Part shown: positions 41,901 to 50,793 of the stretch, piece after piece
Numbering within the stretch: the stretch's first letter is position 1
Layout: each line of letters starts with the position of its first letter
Assembly: GCF_019968765.1 (NCBI RefSeq)
Contig: NZ_CP074149.1
Span: 1 to 64,000, forward strand
Direction: 5' to 3'
DNA from: Enterobacter sp. JBIWA008
GTDB lineage: Bacteria > Pseudomonadota > Gammaproteobacteria > Enterobacterales > Enterobacteriaceae
Length of the DNA stretch: 64,000 nt
Position numbers and translations under genes: made by a program
Notes under the pieces: generated by a model
What the model saw: the letters and a program-made list of their open reading frames with translations, nothing else
Databases searched by the model: none
Told to the model about the DNA's origin: nothing

Positions 41901-43280
41901 TTAGAACCACGCCTCCCACATCGCGCCGACGTTGAAGTCGTCGAGCGTTTCGTCTTTGGTGTTGTTCACGCGCGCGGTGCGTTCGTTATCCACCTTGCCG
42001 CCGGTCACGTAGAAGCGCAGCATCGGGCGGAACTCCGGTCCCATGGCGATAGACATGTTCTGCGACAGGGTCAGCTTCCAGCCCTTGTTGTCGCCGCCGT
42101 TGTCGTAATCCACGTGCTGCCAGCCCGCTTCCAGCCAGGTGGAGTGAACGTCGTTCCACCAGTGCATTGGGCGCACGATGGCGTTGTAGTTCTTGCGGTT
42201 GTCGGTCTTATCGCGGCTGTTGTCGTAGTCGTGGAAGGCGAGGATGTACTCCACCTGCGTCGCCTGGGTGAATTTGTACAGCCCTTCGAAGCTGGCGTAG
42301 ACCGTGGTCAGGTCCTCGGTTTTGTTGAACACGCTGTTGTCCGCGTTATCGGAGTAGCGGGCAATCACCTTGTTCACGCCGCTGTCGTTGGTGTGGCTCA
42401 GCACCACGCCGCCCTGCCAGGCGTTCAGACGTTCGTCGCTTTCAACCGCTTTCGAATCAAAGCCGTAGTTGGCGTACAGCTCCATGTCGATCGGGCCGAG
42501 CTTCATGCCGTGGATTTTCGAGGTTGCGGCATAGTTGCCTTTGTCACCCGTGCCGGAACCGCCGGTACAGGTGATACGCGACGGGTTGGCTTCATCTTCC
42601 ATCACTTCCGGGCTACAGGATTCCACCGCCGCCACGGCGGCGACGTCAAACTGCACGCCGCCGATGTCGAAGTTCTTCACCCCGGCGCCCTGGCCGTCGT
42701 GGTTCATCCAGAAGTAATCGTTGATGCCCTGCTGCGGACGCTGGTGGAAGTCGCGCCCTGCCCAGAAATAGGCGTTCGGGTTAGACGCCATAATGTTGGT
42801 CACCCCCGCGTAGGCTTTTTTCAGGTTAACTTCGTCGCCCCAGTGGTCGATCATCACGTTGATGTCCCAGATAGCGCCGTTTTCACCCTTGAAGGCCTTG
42901 GAGAGCTGGAATTCCCCGCCGTTGCCTTCGTTGCCCAGACGACCAATCGCGGACGCGCCGTTGTATGAACCGTCCACCGCCACGTATTTCTGATCGGCAG
43001 CCTGGAAGTGCGCGCCGTAGCGGGCATAGCCGGTAAATTTCACCCCGAACGGGATCGCCATATCGGGAGATTGCGCCGCGCTTTGCGGCTCGGTCACCAC
43101 GTCCGCTTTCTTCGCGACCGCCGCATCCATTTTAGCCTGACGTTCGGCCAGGGCTTTATCCACCGCTTTCGCCACAATGGCGTCGATTTGCTCCTGGGTG
43201 AATTCCTGTGCGAGCACGGAAATTGGGCAAAGCGCGGCGATAACCGCCATGGTTAATGGAAGTTTTTTAATCGTATTCAT
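41901..43280 (-). CDS. LamB-type carbohydrate-specific outer-membrane porin
   Basis: A 459-residue outer-membrane protein with a signal peptide cleaved after residues SVLA (about 24). A short N-terminal helical segment (FTQEQIDAIVAKAVDKALAE), as in ScrY/BglH-type porins, precedes a LamB-family beta-barrel (GVKFTGYARYGAHFQ). It ends in aromatic FNVGAMWEAWF; the terminal Phe is typical of outer-membrane insertion. It is the last gene of the beta-glucoside operon and probably admits aryl- or oligo-beta-glucosides. BglH-like is the nearest named family, but I do not assign that symbol. Confidence 0.88.
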   Translation of the reverse strand: MNTIKKLPLTMAVIAALCPISVLAQEFTQEQIDAIVAKAVDKALAERQAKMDAAVAKKADVVTEPQSAAQSPDMAIPFGVKFTGYARYGAHFQAADQKYVAVDGSYNGASAIGRLGNEGNGGEFQLSKAFKGENGAIWDINVMIDHWGDEVNLKKAYAGVTNIMASNPNAYFWAGRDFHQRPQQGINDYFWMNHDGQGAGVKNFDIGGVQFDVAAVAAVESCSPEVMEDEANPSRITCTGGSGTGDKGNYAATSKIHGMKLGPIDMELYANYGFDSKAVESDERLNAWQGGVVLSHTNDSGVNKVIARYSDNADNSVFNKTEDLTTVYASFEGLYKFTQATQVEYILAFHDYDNSRDKTDNRKNYNAIVRPMHWWNDVHSTWLEAGWQHVDYDNGGDNKGWKLTLSQNMSIAMGPEFRPMLRFYVTGGKVDNERTARVNNTKDETLDDFNVGAMWEAWF

Positions 43281-43416
43281 GGTTATCTCAATATAGTTTA
43301 ATTTTATTCAGACAATAACCATCCCGCTCCGATCTGACAGAGTATGTCGCTATCATCAGAACAAGTGGATCTCTATTTAGGGTACAGAGGTATTACAGTA
43401 ATTATTTCGCCATAGA

Positions 43417-43725
43417 CTATCTCTGATATAAATGAATAATTTCTTCAGATAATTCACGCGCTAATAAGGAATTCATTAAATGATCCTGCGCGTGCACCAT
43501 AATTAAGGTCATCGGCTGGCGGCCTTCGCCCGCATCCTGCTCGATCAGTTTGGTCTGCATCTTGTGCGCCTGTCGCGCGTAGCCGTCGGCTTCGCGCAGC
43601 AGGCTTTTGGCTTCGTCGATGTTGCCCTGACGTGCCGCGTGCAGGGCTTCAAAACACAAGCTGCGGGACTGTCCGGCATTGACGATAATTTCCATTACGG
43701 CTTCTTCTAATGCGATCATCATCAT
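43417..43725 (-). CDS. PTS lactose/cellobiose-type IIA component
   Basis: A 102-residue helical-bundle IIA protein of the Lac/Chb family. The phosphorylated His78 is in LIMVHAQDHLMNS; Asp81 is the metal-site Asp. Three ATG codons in tandem make the exact start uncertain by one or two residues. It overlaps the GH1 stop by one base. Together with IIB and IIC it makes a complete Enzyme II for beta-glucosides, with IIA at the opposite end of the operon from IIB. Confidence 0.92.
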   Translation of the reverse strand: MMMIALEEAVMEIIVNAGQSRSLCFEALHAARQGNIDEAKSLLREADGYARQAHKMQTKLIEQDAGEGRQPMTLIMVHAQDHLMNSLLARELSEEIIHLYQR

Positions 43726-45101
43726 TACTCTTTTTCAAAACTATTATTTAACGCGGTGGCGGCAAACCACTCTCCGCTTTTCTTAATGGTGCGTTTCTGC
43801 GTCTCTAAATCGAGCTGGATAAAACCGTAGCGGTTTTTATACGCGTTGCACCACGACCAGTTATCTATAAACGTCCACATATGGTAGCCAAGACAATTGC
43901 ACCCTTCGCTAATACCCTTATGCAGCCAGGCTAAATGTTCGGAAATAAACTCGATGCGGTATTGATCGTTTATCTGGCCATTTTCAATAAAGCGCTGCTC
44001 GTTTTCGACGCCCATGCCGTTTTCAGAAATAAAGCAGCGTGGGTTGCCGTAATTGTCGCGCAGGTTAACCAGAATATCGTAAATACCCGGCTCGTAGATT
44101 TCCCAGCCGCGGTACGGGTTCATCTTGCGGCCCGGCATCTCGTAGTTATCAAAGAACCACTCCGGCATAAACGGCGCCTGCGGGTTCACCGCGCTGTCGC
44201 GACACTTCACGCGACGCGGCTGATAGTAGTTCACGCCGAGCAGGTCGATTTTCCCTTCCGCAATCAGGAAACCGTCTTCCGGTTTGCAGGCGGGTAATTG
44301 ATCGCAGGATTTCAGCAGCGCTACGAGGTCTGCCGGGTATTCGCCGCGCAGGACCGGGTCAAGGAAGCTGCGGTTAAACATCAGGTCCGCGATGTGCGCC
44401 GCCTTCACGTCCGCCGGGTTCTGCGAGCGCGGGTACGACGGCGTCAGGTTTAGCACGATGCCAATCTCCCCCGCGTAATGCCCGGCGCGGTAAGCCTGAA
44501 CCGCCTTCGCGTGGGCCAGTACGGTGTGGTACGCCGCCGTGGCTGCCCGACGAAAATCCACCACGTTCGGGTAGTGGAAGTCGTACAGATAACCGCCTTC
44601 CACCGGCACGATAGGCTCGTTGAAGGTAAACCAGTGCAGCACGCGATCGCCAAACAGCTCAAAGCAAATCTGCGCATAGCGGGCGTAGGCATCCACCACG
44701 TCGCGGTTTTCCCAGCCGCCGATTTCCTGCATCGCCATCGGCATGTCGAAATGGAACAGGGTGATGAACGGCGTGATGCCCTGCTCATTCAGCTCATCAA
44801 TGACCTGATTGTAAAAATCGACCGCTTCCGGGTTCACTTCACCGATACCGTCGGGGATCAGGCGCGCCCAGCTAATCGAGGTGCGAAAGCTGTTGTGGTT
44901 CAGCTGCTTTAACAGCTGAATGTCCGTCTTCCAGTGCTGATAGAACGTGGAGGTCTGCTGCGGCCCCACGCCGTTGTGAAAACGGTTCGGCTCGCGGGCA
45001 AACCAGTAATCCCACGTGGTTTCCCCCTCTCTTGCCCCTTCCGTCTGGAGAGCGGAGCTTGCGCTGCCCCACCAGAAGTTATCGGGAAATGCGTATTTCA
45101 T
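43725..45101 (-). CDS. 6-phospho-beta-glucosidase (GH1)
   Basis: A 458-residue family 1 glycosidase that hydrolyses the phosphorylated sugar delivered by the PTS. The acid/base Glu is in HWFTFNEPIVPVEGG (near 168) and the nucleophile Glu is in CFISENGMGVE (near 355). A phosphate-binding loop is likely near the late segment WSWCNAYKNRYGFI. It lies 17 bp after the IIC gene and overlaps the IIA start. Could accept cellobiose-6-P, salicin-6-P or arbutin-6-P; the sequence does not decide. Confidence 0.93.
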   Translation of the reverse strand: MKYAFPDNFWWGSASSALQTEGAREGETTWDYWFAREPNRFHNGVGPQQTSTFYQHWKTDIQLLKQLNHNSFRTSISWARLIPDGIGEVNPEAVDFYNQVIDELNEQGITPFITLFHFDMPMAMQEIGGWENRDVVDAYARYAQICFELFGDRVLHWFTFNEPIVPVEGGYLYDFHYPNVVDFRRAATAAYHTVLAHAKAVQAYRAGHYAGEIGIVLNLTPSYPRSQNPADVKAAHIADLMFNRSFLDPVLRGEYPADLVALLKSCDQLPACKPEDGFLIAEGKIDLLGVNYYQPRRVKCRDSAVNPQAPFMPEWFFDNYEMPGRKMNPYRGWEIYEPGIYDILVNLRDNYGNPRCFISENGMGVENEQRFIENGQINDQYRIEFISEHLAWLHKGISEGCNCLGYHMWTFIDNWSWCNAYKNRYGFIQLDLETQKRTIKKSGEWFAATALNNSFEKE

Positions 45102-45118
45102 GACTCTTCCTCTTTGAC

Positions 45119-46444
45119 TTAATTGCTGGCGGCTTCAGCGTTACCGACGGTCGCCTGAGCTTTCTGCTCTTCGTTTTTGATGAGCGTACGCTCATAGGCG
45201 CGCAGGAACGGCAGGTACATCAGCGCGGACATCACCATACAGACCAGGCACATCACCACCGGGCTCAGCGCCCAGTTCGCCGCCCACGAGGCGCCAATCG
45301 GTGCAGGGGTGGTCCACGGGGTTAACGAGACGACCTGCGCCAGCCAGCCGAGTTTGGTTGCCGCGTACGCCAGGCAGGCATTAACCAGCGGAACGAACAC
45401 GAACGGGATAAACAGCATCGGGTTCATGATGATCGGCGCGCCGAACAGAATCGGTTCGTTGATGTTGAAGAAGCTTGGCACAACGCCCATTTTACCGATG
45501 GTGCGCAGGTGGGTAACGCGGCTGCGCAGCAGCAGGAACGCCAGCGGCAGCGTGGAGCCTACGCCGCCAATCAGCAGGTAGTGATCCCAGAAGCCCTGCA
45601 GGTAAACGTGCGGCAGCGCCGCGCCTGCGGCGAGTGCCGCCTGGTTTGCCGAGAGGTTCGCCATCCAGAACGGGTTCATGATGCCGGTGACAATCAGCGA
45701 GCCGTGAATACCGGCGAACCAGAATATCTGGCACAGCAGCACGGAGAGCAGAATGGCGGGCAGGGAGTCAGACGCGGATACCAGCGGCTCCAGCAGGTGC
45801 ATGATTGCCTGCGGAATAATCATCCCCGTTTGCGCTTCGATGAACAGGTTCAGCGGGTGCAGCGTGCCGATCACCACCATCACCGGGATCAGGATCTCGA
45901 ACGAACGCGCCACGCCGGTCGGCACTTCCTTCGGCAGGCGAATGGTCACGTTGTTCTGCTTCAGCCACGCATACACGCGGGTGGCGTAAATGGCGGTGAT
46001 CAGCGCGGTAAAAATGCCCTGGCCGGAGAGATACTGGGTCGAGATCTTGCCGTCGGCATACGGTGCGGCGACCAGCAGGAAGGCCATAAAGGCCAGCAGG
46101 CCGGACATCACCGGGTCGAGGTTAAACTGACGCCCGAGGCTCGCCCCAATCCCCACCGAGATGAAGAAGGTCATCACGCCCATGCTGAGGTTAAACGGCA
46201 GCATCAGCTGTTCGCGGTAGGTCTGGGAGAAATCCAGCCAGCCGCGGGCGAAGCTGTTGGTGGTATCCGCTGAGAACGGCGGGAAGATGAACACCAGCAT
46301 AAACGAGCCGATGATCATAAACGGCAGCGCGGCGGTAAAGCCGTCGCGGATGGCAATCACATACTTTTGCTGCCCCAGCTTTGCGGCCAGCGGGGTAATT
46401 GACTGCTCAATCACCGCGACCATGGATTGATATAACGAACTCAT
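45119..46444 (-). CDS. PTS cellobiose-type IIC permease
   Basis: A 441-residue membrane component of the Lac/Chb (EIIC) family, with about ten membrane segments. It begins with the conserved VIEQSITPLAAKLGQQKYVIAIRDGF segment, and the sugar-binding loop FNINEPILFGAPIIMNPM (about 325-345) is present. It sits between IIB (11 bp upstream) and the GH1 gene in a single operon. Confidence 0.94.
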   Translation of the reverse strand: MSSLYQSMVAVIEQSITPLAAKLGQQKYVIAIRDGFTAALPFMIIGSFMLVFIFPPFSADTTNSFARGWLDFSQTYREQLMLPFNLSMGVMTFFISVGIGASLGRQFNLDPVMSGLLAFMAFLLVAAPYADGKISTQYLSGQGIFTALITAIYATRVYAWLKQNNVTIRLPKEVPTGVARSFEILIPVMVVIGTLHPLNLFIEAQTGMIIPQAIMHLLEPLVSASDSLPAILLSVLLCQIFWFAGIHGSLIVTGIMNPFWMANLSANQAALAAGAALPHVYLQGFWDHYLLIGGVGSTLPLAFLLLRSRVTHLRTIGKMGVVPSFFNINEPILFGAPIIMNPMLFIPFVFVPLVNACLAYAATKLGWLAQVVSLTPWTTPAPIGASWAANWALSPVVMCLVCMVMSALMYLPFLRAYERTLIKNEEQKAQATVGNAEAASN

Positions 46445-46455
46445 GTGAACACCTT

Positions 46456-46776
46456 TTAGTGTGCCGCTTCGATGAGCGACAGAGCATAGTCCAGTACCTT
46501 ATCGCCACGCTGCATGCCGTAGTCCATCATGTCGATGGGCTGTACCGGAATGCCTTGCGTCGCCGCCTTGTCTGAGAGTGTCTTTAACATGTATTTCACT
46601 TGCGGTCCGAGAAGGACAACCTGGTATTGCGGAAACTGCGTATCAAATTCGGAAACACCGTACGCATCAATCTTCACCGGCAAACCACGTTCTTTCGCGA
46701 CATCGACCATTTTGCTGACCAGCAGGCTGGTGGACATCCCGGCAGAGCAGCACAGCATAATCTTGAACATCGACAA
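46456..46776 (-). CDS. PTS cellobiose-type IIB component
   Basis: A 106-residue IIB protein. The phosphorylated Cys is in IMLCCSAGMSTSLLVSKM (Cys10, directly before SAGMSTS). It is the first gene of the five-gene operon IIB-IIC-GH1-IIA-porin and is divergent from the LacI-type regulator. A perfect LacI-type palindrome lies 50 bp upstream of its start. Confidence 0.93.
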   Translation of the reverse strand: MSMFKIMLCCSAGMSTSLLVSKMVDVAKERGLPVKIDAYGVSEFDTQFPQYQVVLLGPQVKYMLKTLSDKAATQGIPVQPIDMMDYGMQRGDKVLDYALSLIEAAH

Positions 46777-46825
46777 CCATCCTCTAAATGTAAAAAGTTA
46801 TTGCGAGGATGATTGGACATGATAC

Positions 46826-46839
46826 GGAAACCGGTTTCC
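46826..46839. promoter_or_regulatory. LacI-family operator of the beta-glucoside operon
   Basis: GGAAACCGGTTTCC is a perfect 14-bp palindrome with a central CG, the classic LacI/GalR-type operator. It is close to the AscG-type site. It lies next to a possible -10 (TATCAT) on the minus strand, 50 bp before the IIB start codon. Confidence 0.82.
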
Positions 46840-46950
46840 ATTTATAAAAGACAGAAGTGTGACAACCATCAAGATCCCTTACTTATGAGGCTAATTAACC
46901 GGATGCTGGTCACATAATTTGGCTGTTTTGACATCATTTTGAGTGGAAAC

Positions 46951-46965
46951 GGAAAATCGGTTTCC
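46951..46965. promoter_or_regulatory. Second LacI-type operator near the regulator promoter
   Basis: GGAAAATCGGTTTCC resembles the palindrome at 46826, with one extra central base. Further GGAAAACGGAAACGG half-sites follow. It lies at the position of the -35 of a promoter whose -10 is TATACT (46984-46989), so the regulator probably represses its own gene. The two operators are about 125 bp apart and could form a loop. Confidence 0.65.
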
Positions 46966-47063
46966 ATGGAAAACGGAAACGGATATACTCCGTTCTGGCT
47001 ATATTGTGAGCCGAAGCGGTGATGGAATTTGCAGGCGCGAGGTAAGCCTGCCAGGGGAAAGAG

Positions 47064-48014
47064 ATGTCGACAATCAATGATGTATCACGTCTTGCCGGGG
47101 TGTCTAAAGCCACGGTATCGCGAGTGTTGAGTGGGTCGCGTGGCGTTAAGGAAGCCAGCCGGCAGGCCGTTCTGAAAGCCGTGGATGAGCTGAACTATCG
47201 TCCCAACGTGATTGCCCAGTCGCTGCTGAGCCAGTCGACGGGATGTATTGGCGTGATTTGCGCGCAGGAAAATATTAACCAGACCACCGGTTATCTGTAC
47301 GCGCTGGAAAAACAGCTCAGCCAGCATCAAAAACACCTGCTGCTGCGCTTCGCGCATAGCAAAGCGGAAGTGATGCACGCCCTTGAAGAACTCTCCTGCG
47401 GGCTTTGCGATGACATCCTGGTGATTGGCGCCCGTTTCCCGCTGGACGTCGATATGGAAAACGTCATTCTGGTGGACTGCATGGAATCTGATAATTCCAA
47501 CAGCATCCAGTTCGATCACGCCTTTGCCGCCGAAACCGCCTGTAACTACCTCACCAGCCAGGGGCGTCGCCAGATTGCGCTGATCCACCCCCACGGCAGC
47601 GGGTTTGCCGACCAGGTGCTGCTCGGCTACAAGCACGCGCTGGAGAAAAATTTCCTGCCCTTTAATCGCAACCTGGTCTTTATGGACGCGACCTCCTCCT
47701 CCGTTGCGCTGCAGGAGCTGCTTAACAACGCCAGCACGCTGAACTTCAACGCGCTGCTGGTGGCCGACGAGCAGGAAGCCCAGCGGGTGATCCCGCAGCT
47801 GCAGGCATTTAATAAATCGGTGCCGGACGACATCATGGTCTTTAGCCTGGCCGGATCGCTGCACCTGCCGGGTATTCCGGTGATCCCGGCGATTGAATAT
47901 TCCATGGACGCGATGGCGGCGCGCATTGTGAGCTGGCTGACGGAGAAAACGCAGATGCTCGGGTCCTATGTTCTGCGTGGGGATTTAATTATTCCGGATA
48001 TGCGAAAGCGTTAA
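47064..48014 (+). CDS. LacI-family repressor of the beta-glucoside operon
   Basis: A 316-residue regulator with the N-terminal LacI helix-turn-helix (STINDVSRLAGVSKATVSRVLSGSRGVKE, residues 2-30) and hinge (YRPNVIAQSL), followed by a periplasmic-binding-protein-like effector domain (about 60-310). It is divergent from the PTS-GH1-porin operon, with matching GGAAACC operators between. It resembles AscG-type regulators; a phosphorylated or free beta-glucoside is the likely inducer. Confidence 0.92.
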   Translation: MSTINDVSRLAGVSKATVSRVLSGSRGVKEASRQAVLKAVDELNYRPNVIAQSLLSQSTGCIGVICAQENINQTTGYLYALEKQLSQHQKHLLLRFAHSKAEVMHALEELSCGLCDDILVIGARFPLDVDMENVILVDCMESDNSNSIQFDHAFAAETACNYLTSQGRRQIALIHPHGSGFADQVLLGYKHALEKNFLPFNRNLVFMDATSSSVALQELLNNASTLNFNALLVADEQEAQRVIPQLQAFNKSVPDDIMVFSLAGSLHLPGIPVIPAIEYSMDAMAARIVSWLTEKTQMLGSYVLRGDLIIPDMRKR

Positions 48015-48024
48015 ATCAGTTTTC

Positions 48025-48054
48025 CAGGCCGGGTAAGCGCAGCGCCACCCGGCG
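48025..48054. repeat. REP element
   Basis: CAGGCCGGGTAAGCGCAGCG followed by CCACCCGGCG. It is a REP palindrome with arms GCCGGGT / ACCCGGC, placed between the converging LacI-type gene and yicS. Confidence 0.83.
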
Positions 48055-48059
48055 AGAAC

Positions 48060-48356
48060 TTAATAATCTTCCATACAATCCACCTGACCAATCGCCGCCC
48101 AGTAGGCATCCAGGTTGTCGCGCTTCACGGCGGTAACGGCATTTTTGATCAGCAGCTGATTGGCCTCGGACGACAAAATCATCTCCTGCCAGGCTTTATC
48201 GCTCTGCTTTTTCTGTGGCGTACAGGTTTTCTTAATATCTTTAAGGACCTGCTGCTTTATTTGCGCCTCTTTCGCGGGGTCATCCTTTTCCTGAGCATGG
48301 ACAAACGCGGCGAAGAGCAGACAAACCAGCAGGCAGACCAGGTGCGCAGCTTTCAT
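48060..48356 (-). CDS. yicS: YicS family periplasmic protein
   Basis: A 98-residue exported protein, signal peptide about residues 1-22 (LVCLLVCLLFAAFVHAQ). The mature part has two Cys (KKTCTP and QVDCMED) that could form a disulfide; the DLKKTCTPQ and YWAAIGQVDC segments match E. coli YicS. Function unknown. ATG 48356 is chosen because AGGGGG lies 9 bases before it. Confidence 0.85.
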   Translation of the reverse strand: MKAAHLVCLLVCLLFAAFVHAQEKDDPAKEAQIKQQVLKDIKKTCTPQKKQSDKAWQEMILSSEANQLLIKNAVTAVKRDNLDAYWAAIGQVDCMEDY

Positions 48357-48496
48357 CAACAACCCCCTTTAGAAGCCACATGCTTCCCATGAAATATATC
48401 GTTACATTCAGTGTAGCGACGCCAGCCGAAAGTATGAATTTTCTCTACGATGCGTGTGTGAGATAGTGAAACGGCACAGATAACAAGGAGAAAAAT

Positions 48497-48916
48497 ATGC
48501 ACCTGAGCATTACTCATGCGGTTACGGCGCAGGAAAAAGACGAGTTACTCACGGGCCTGAGAGCCTACAATGCGCAGTTTCTGGACCTATCCACATTCAG
48601 CGGAGATATTGGCGTTTACGTGCGGGACGAAAACGGCGTCATGCTCGGCGGGCTCATTGGGGTGCGTAAAGGCGACTGGCTGAATATCGACTTTCTCTGG
48701 GTGAGCGATGCCGTGCGCGGATCCGGCGTCGGCAGCCAGCTTATCAAAACCGCAGAAGACGAAGCCCGACGCAAAGGCTGCAAGCACGCGCTGGTCGATA
48801 CCGCCAGCTTCCAGGCGCGCCCGTTCTATGAAAAACAGGGCTACCGGCTGCAAATGTCTTTACAGGATTATCCTTATCCGGGCATGCAGCGGCATTATCT
48901 GGCGAAAGCGCTTTAA
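48497..48916 (+). CDS. GNAT-family N-acetyltransferase
   Basis: A 139-residue acetyltransferase with the acetyl-CoA motif [22 protein letters not shown] and a C-terminal segment [20 protein letters not shown], typical of small GNAT enzymes. The [14 protein letters not shown] strand-loop precedes the cofactor loop. Acceptor unknown. It is a single gene with an AAGGAG ribosome site (48485) and a REP element just after it. Confidence 0.87.
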   Translation: MHLSITHAVTAQEKDELLTGLRAYNAQFLDLSTFSGDIGVYVRDENGVMLGGLIGVRKGDWLNIDFLWVSDAVRGSGVGSQLIKTAEDEARRKGCKHALVDTASFQARPFYEKQGYRLQMSLQDYPYPGMQRHYLAKAL

Positions 48917-48927
48917 GCCCTGAATCT

Positions 48928-48957
48928 GTAGGCCGGGTAAGCGAAGCGCCACCCGGC
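48928..48957. repeat. REP element
   Basis: GTAGGCCGGGTAAGCGAAGC followed by GCCACCCGGC, a REP palindrome located 11 bp after the GNAT gene stop codon. Confidence 0.85.
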
Positions 48958-49063
48958 AATACCCGCATATAACCGATCCTTCTTATTGATTCTTTTTCGT
49001 TTTTTATTTCACCGCCTCGTTGTCGATATAGTCACTACAACATTCAGCAAAAGGAACTGTCTT

Positions 49064-49864
49064 GTGAAACGTCGATTGGGTGCTCTGGTACTGGCTGGCC
49101 TGCTGCTTGCAGGGTGCGATCAAAGTGGCAGCGATGCCAAACACATTAAAGTGGGCGTCATCAACGGCGCTGAGCAGGACGTGGCGGAAGTCGCCAAAAA
49201 GGTGGCAAAAGAGAAATATGGCCTGGACGTGGAGCTGGTCGGCTTCAGCGGCTCGCTGTTGCCCAACGATGCCACCAACCAGGGAGAACTGGATGCCAAC
49301 GTCTTCCAGCATCGTCCGTTCCTCGCTGAGGATAACAAGGCGCATAACTACAAGCTGGTGGCCGTGGCGAACACCTTTGTTTTCCCGATGGCCGGCTATT
49401 CCCGCAAAATCAAATCCGTGTCTGACCTGAAGGACGGAGCAACCATTGCCATTCCAAACGACCCGACCAATCTTGGCCGCGCGCTGTTGCTGCTGCAAAA
49501 AGAGAAGCTCATTACCCTGAAGCCGGACACCGGGCTGCTGCCGACGGCGCTGGATATCACCGCCAACCCTAAACAGCTGAAAATTATGGAGCTGGAAGGG
49601 GCACAGCTGCCGCGCGTGCTGGACGATCCGAAAGTGGATGTCGCCATCATCAGCACTACCTATATTCAGCAAACCGGGCTGTCGCCGGTGCATGACAGCG
49701 TCTTTATCGAAGACAAAAATTCGCCGTACGTGAACATCGTGGTGACGCGCGAAGACAACAAGGACGCGGAGAACGTGAAGGAATTTATCCAGTCGTATCA
49801 GTCGCCTGAGGTAGCGAAAGCGGCGGAGACGATCTTTAACGGTGGGGCGGTGCCGGGCTGGTAA
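49064..49864 (+). CDS. nlpA: Inner-membrane lipoprotein NlpA
   Basis: MetQ-like substrate-binding lipoprotein of the inner membrane; in E. coli it contributes a minor methionine uptake activity. The 266-residue form starts at GTG 49064 after AAAGGAAC and shows a signal peptide with lipobox LLLAGC (Cys18) followed by Asp, the inner-membrane retention signal. The NlpA/MetQ family patterns FQHRPFL and AIPNDPTNLGRALLLLQ are present. A longer in-frame reading from 48986 lacks a ribosome site. Confidence 0.95.
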   Translation: MKRRLGALVLAGLLLAGCDQSGSDAKHIKVGVINGAEQDVAEVAKKVAKEKYGLDVELVGFSGSLLPNDATNQGELDANVFQHRPFLAEDNKAHNYKLVAVANTFVFPMAGYSRKIKSVSDLKDGATIAIPNDPTNLGRALLLLQKEKLITLKPDTGLLPTALDITANPKQLKIMELEGAQLPRVLDDPKVDVAIISTTYIQQTGLSPVHDSVFIEDKNSPYVNIVVTREDNKDAENVKEFIQSYQSPEVAKAAETIFNGGAVPGW

Positions 49865-49987
49865 AAAAAATCTGACGGAAAAGGGTGGCTTAAATTGGCC
49901 CGATTTCATCGGTAATCGCCCTTTAACCCACTGCGGCAAGTGCGATGGCTGGCTATCCTCCTTATCACACCAACCGGAGGATAGCCC

Positions 49988-50767
49988 ATGAACATTACCC
50001 ACATTCGCAACGCCACCCAGCTGATTACCTACGCCGGAAAACGTCTTTTAATCGACCCGATGCTGGCCCCGAAGGGGGCTTATCCGGGCTTTCCCGGCAC
50101 GGCGTATGCTGAACGCCGTAACCCGATGGTCGAACTCCCCGTTGACGTCAACACGCTGCTGAACGCCGACGCGGTGATCGTCACCCATACCCATGACGAT
50201 CACTGGGATCGCGCCGCGGCGGAGCTGATCGCCAAAGACAAACCGATCTACGTGCAAAACGACGCGGACGCCGCGCTGCTGCGCAGCCAGGGGTTTAGCA
50301 ACCTGACGGTCATGACCGACGCGACCTTCTTCGGCGATATTCAGATTACGAAAACCCACGGCGGCCAGCACGGTACCGATCGCGCATACGCCGTGCCCGA
50401 ACTGGCGGAGCGGCTGGGCGAGGCCTGTGGCGTGGTGCTGCGTCATCCCGATGAGAAGACGCTTTATCTTGCCGGGGATACCGTCTGGCGTGACGAGGTG
50501 GCGGCCGATCTGCAAAAGCACCGGCCGGACGTGGTGGTGCTGAACGCTGGCTTTGCCCACGTCATTGGTTTTGGACCCATTATTATGGGGCAGGAAGATG
50601 TGCTTAACGTCCATTTCCTGCTGCCGCAGGCCAACATTGTGGCGAGCCATATGGAGGCCATTAACCACTGCCTGTTGACCCGCAGCGCGCTGCGTGAATA
50701 CGTAGAAGCCAACCAGGTGGGTGACGCGGTGAGTATTCCTGAGGATGGCGAAACCGTTATATTCTGA
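49988..50767 (+). CDS. MBL-fold metallo-hydrolase
   Basis: A 259-residue metallo-beta-lactamase-fold protein with the metal motif VTHTHDDHWD (HxHxDH, residues 66-71). Further ligands are probably the His in THGGQHGTD, Asp in LAGDTVW and His in ASHMEAINHC. It resembles UlaG/RomA-like hydrolases rather than true beta-lactamases. It precedes the GlxA-type regulator by 26 bp and is likely co-transcribed with it. Substrate unknown. Confidence 0.87.
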   Translation: MNITHIRNATQLITYAGKRLLIDPMLAPKGAYPGFPGTAYAERRNPMVELPVDVNTLLNADAVIVTHTHDDHWDRAAAELIAKDKPIYVQNDADAALLRSQGFSNLTVMTDATFFGDIQITKTHGGQHGTDRAYAVPELAERLGEACGVVLRHPDEKTLYLAGDTVWRDEVAADLQKHRPDVVVLNAGFAHVIGFGPIIMGQEDVLNVHFLLPQANIVASHMEAINHCLLTRSALREYVEANQVGDAVSIPEDGETVIF

Positions 50768-50793
50768 GTGTATGAAAGGGAAAGGAGAGACAG

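Noticed and set aside
41883..42968. Plus-strand open frame of 361 codons over the porin gene
   Set aside because: Antisense to the LamB-type porin; no recognised features.
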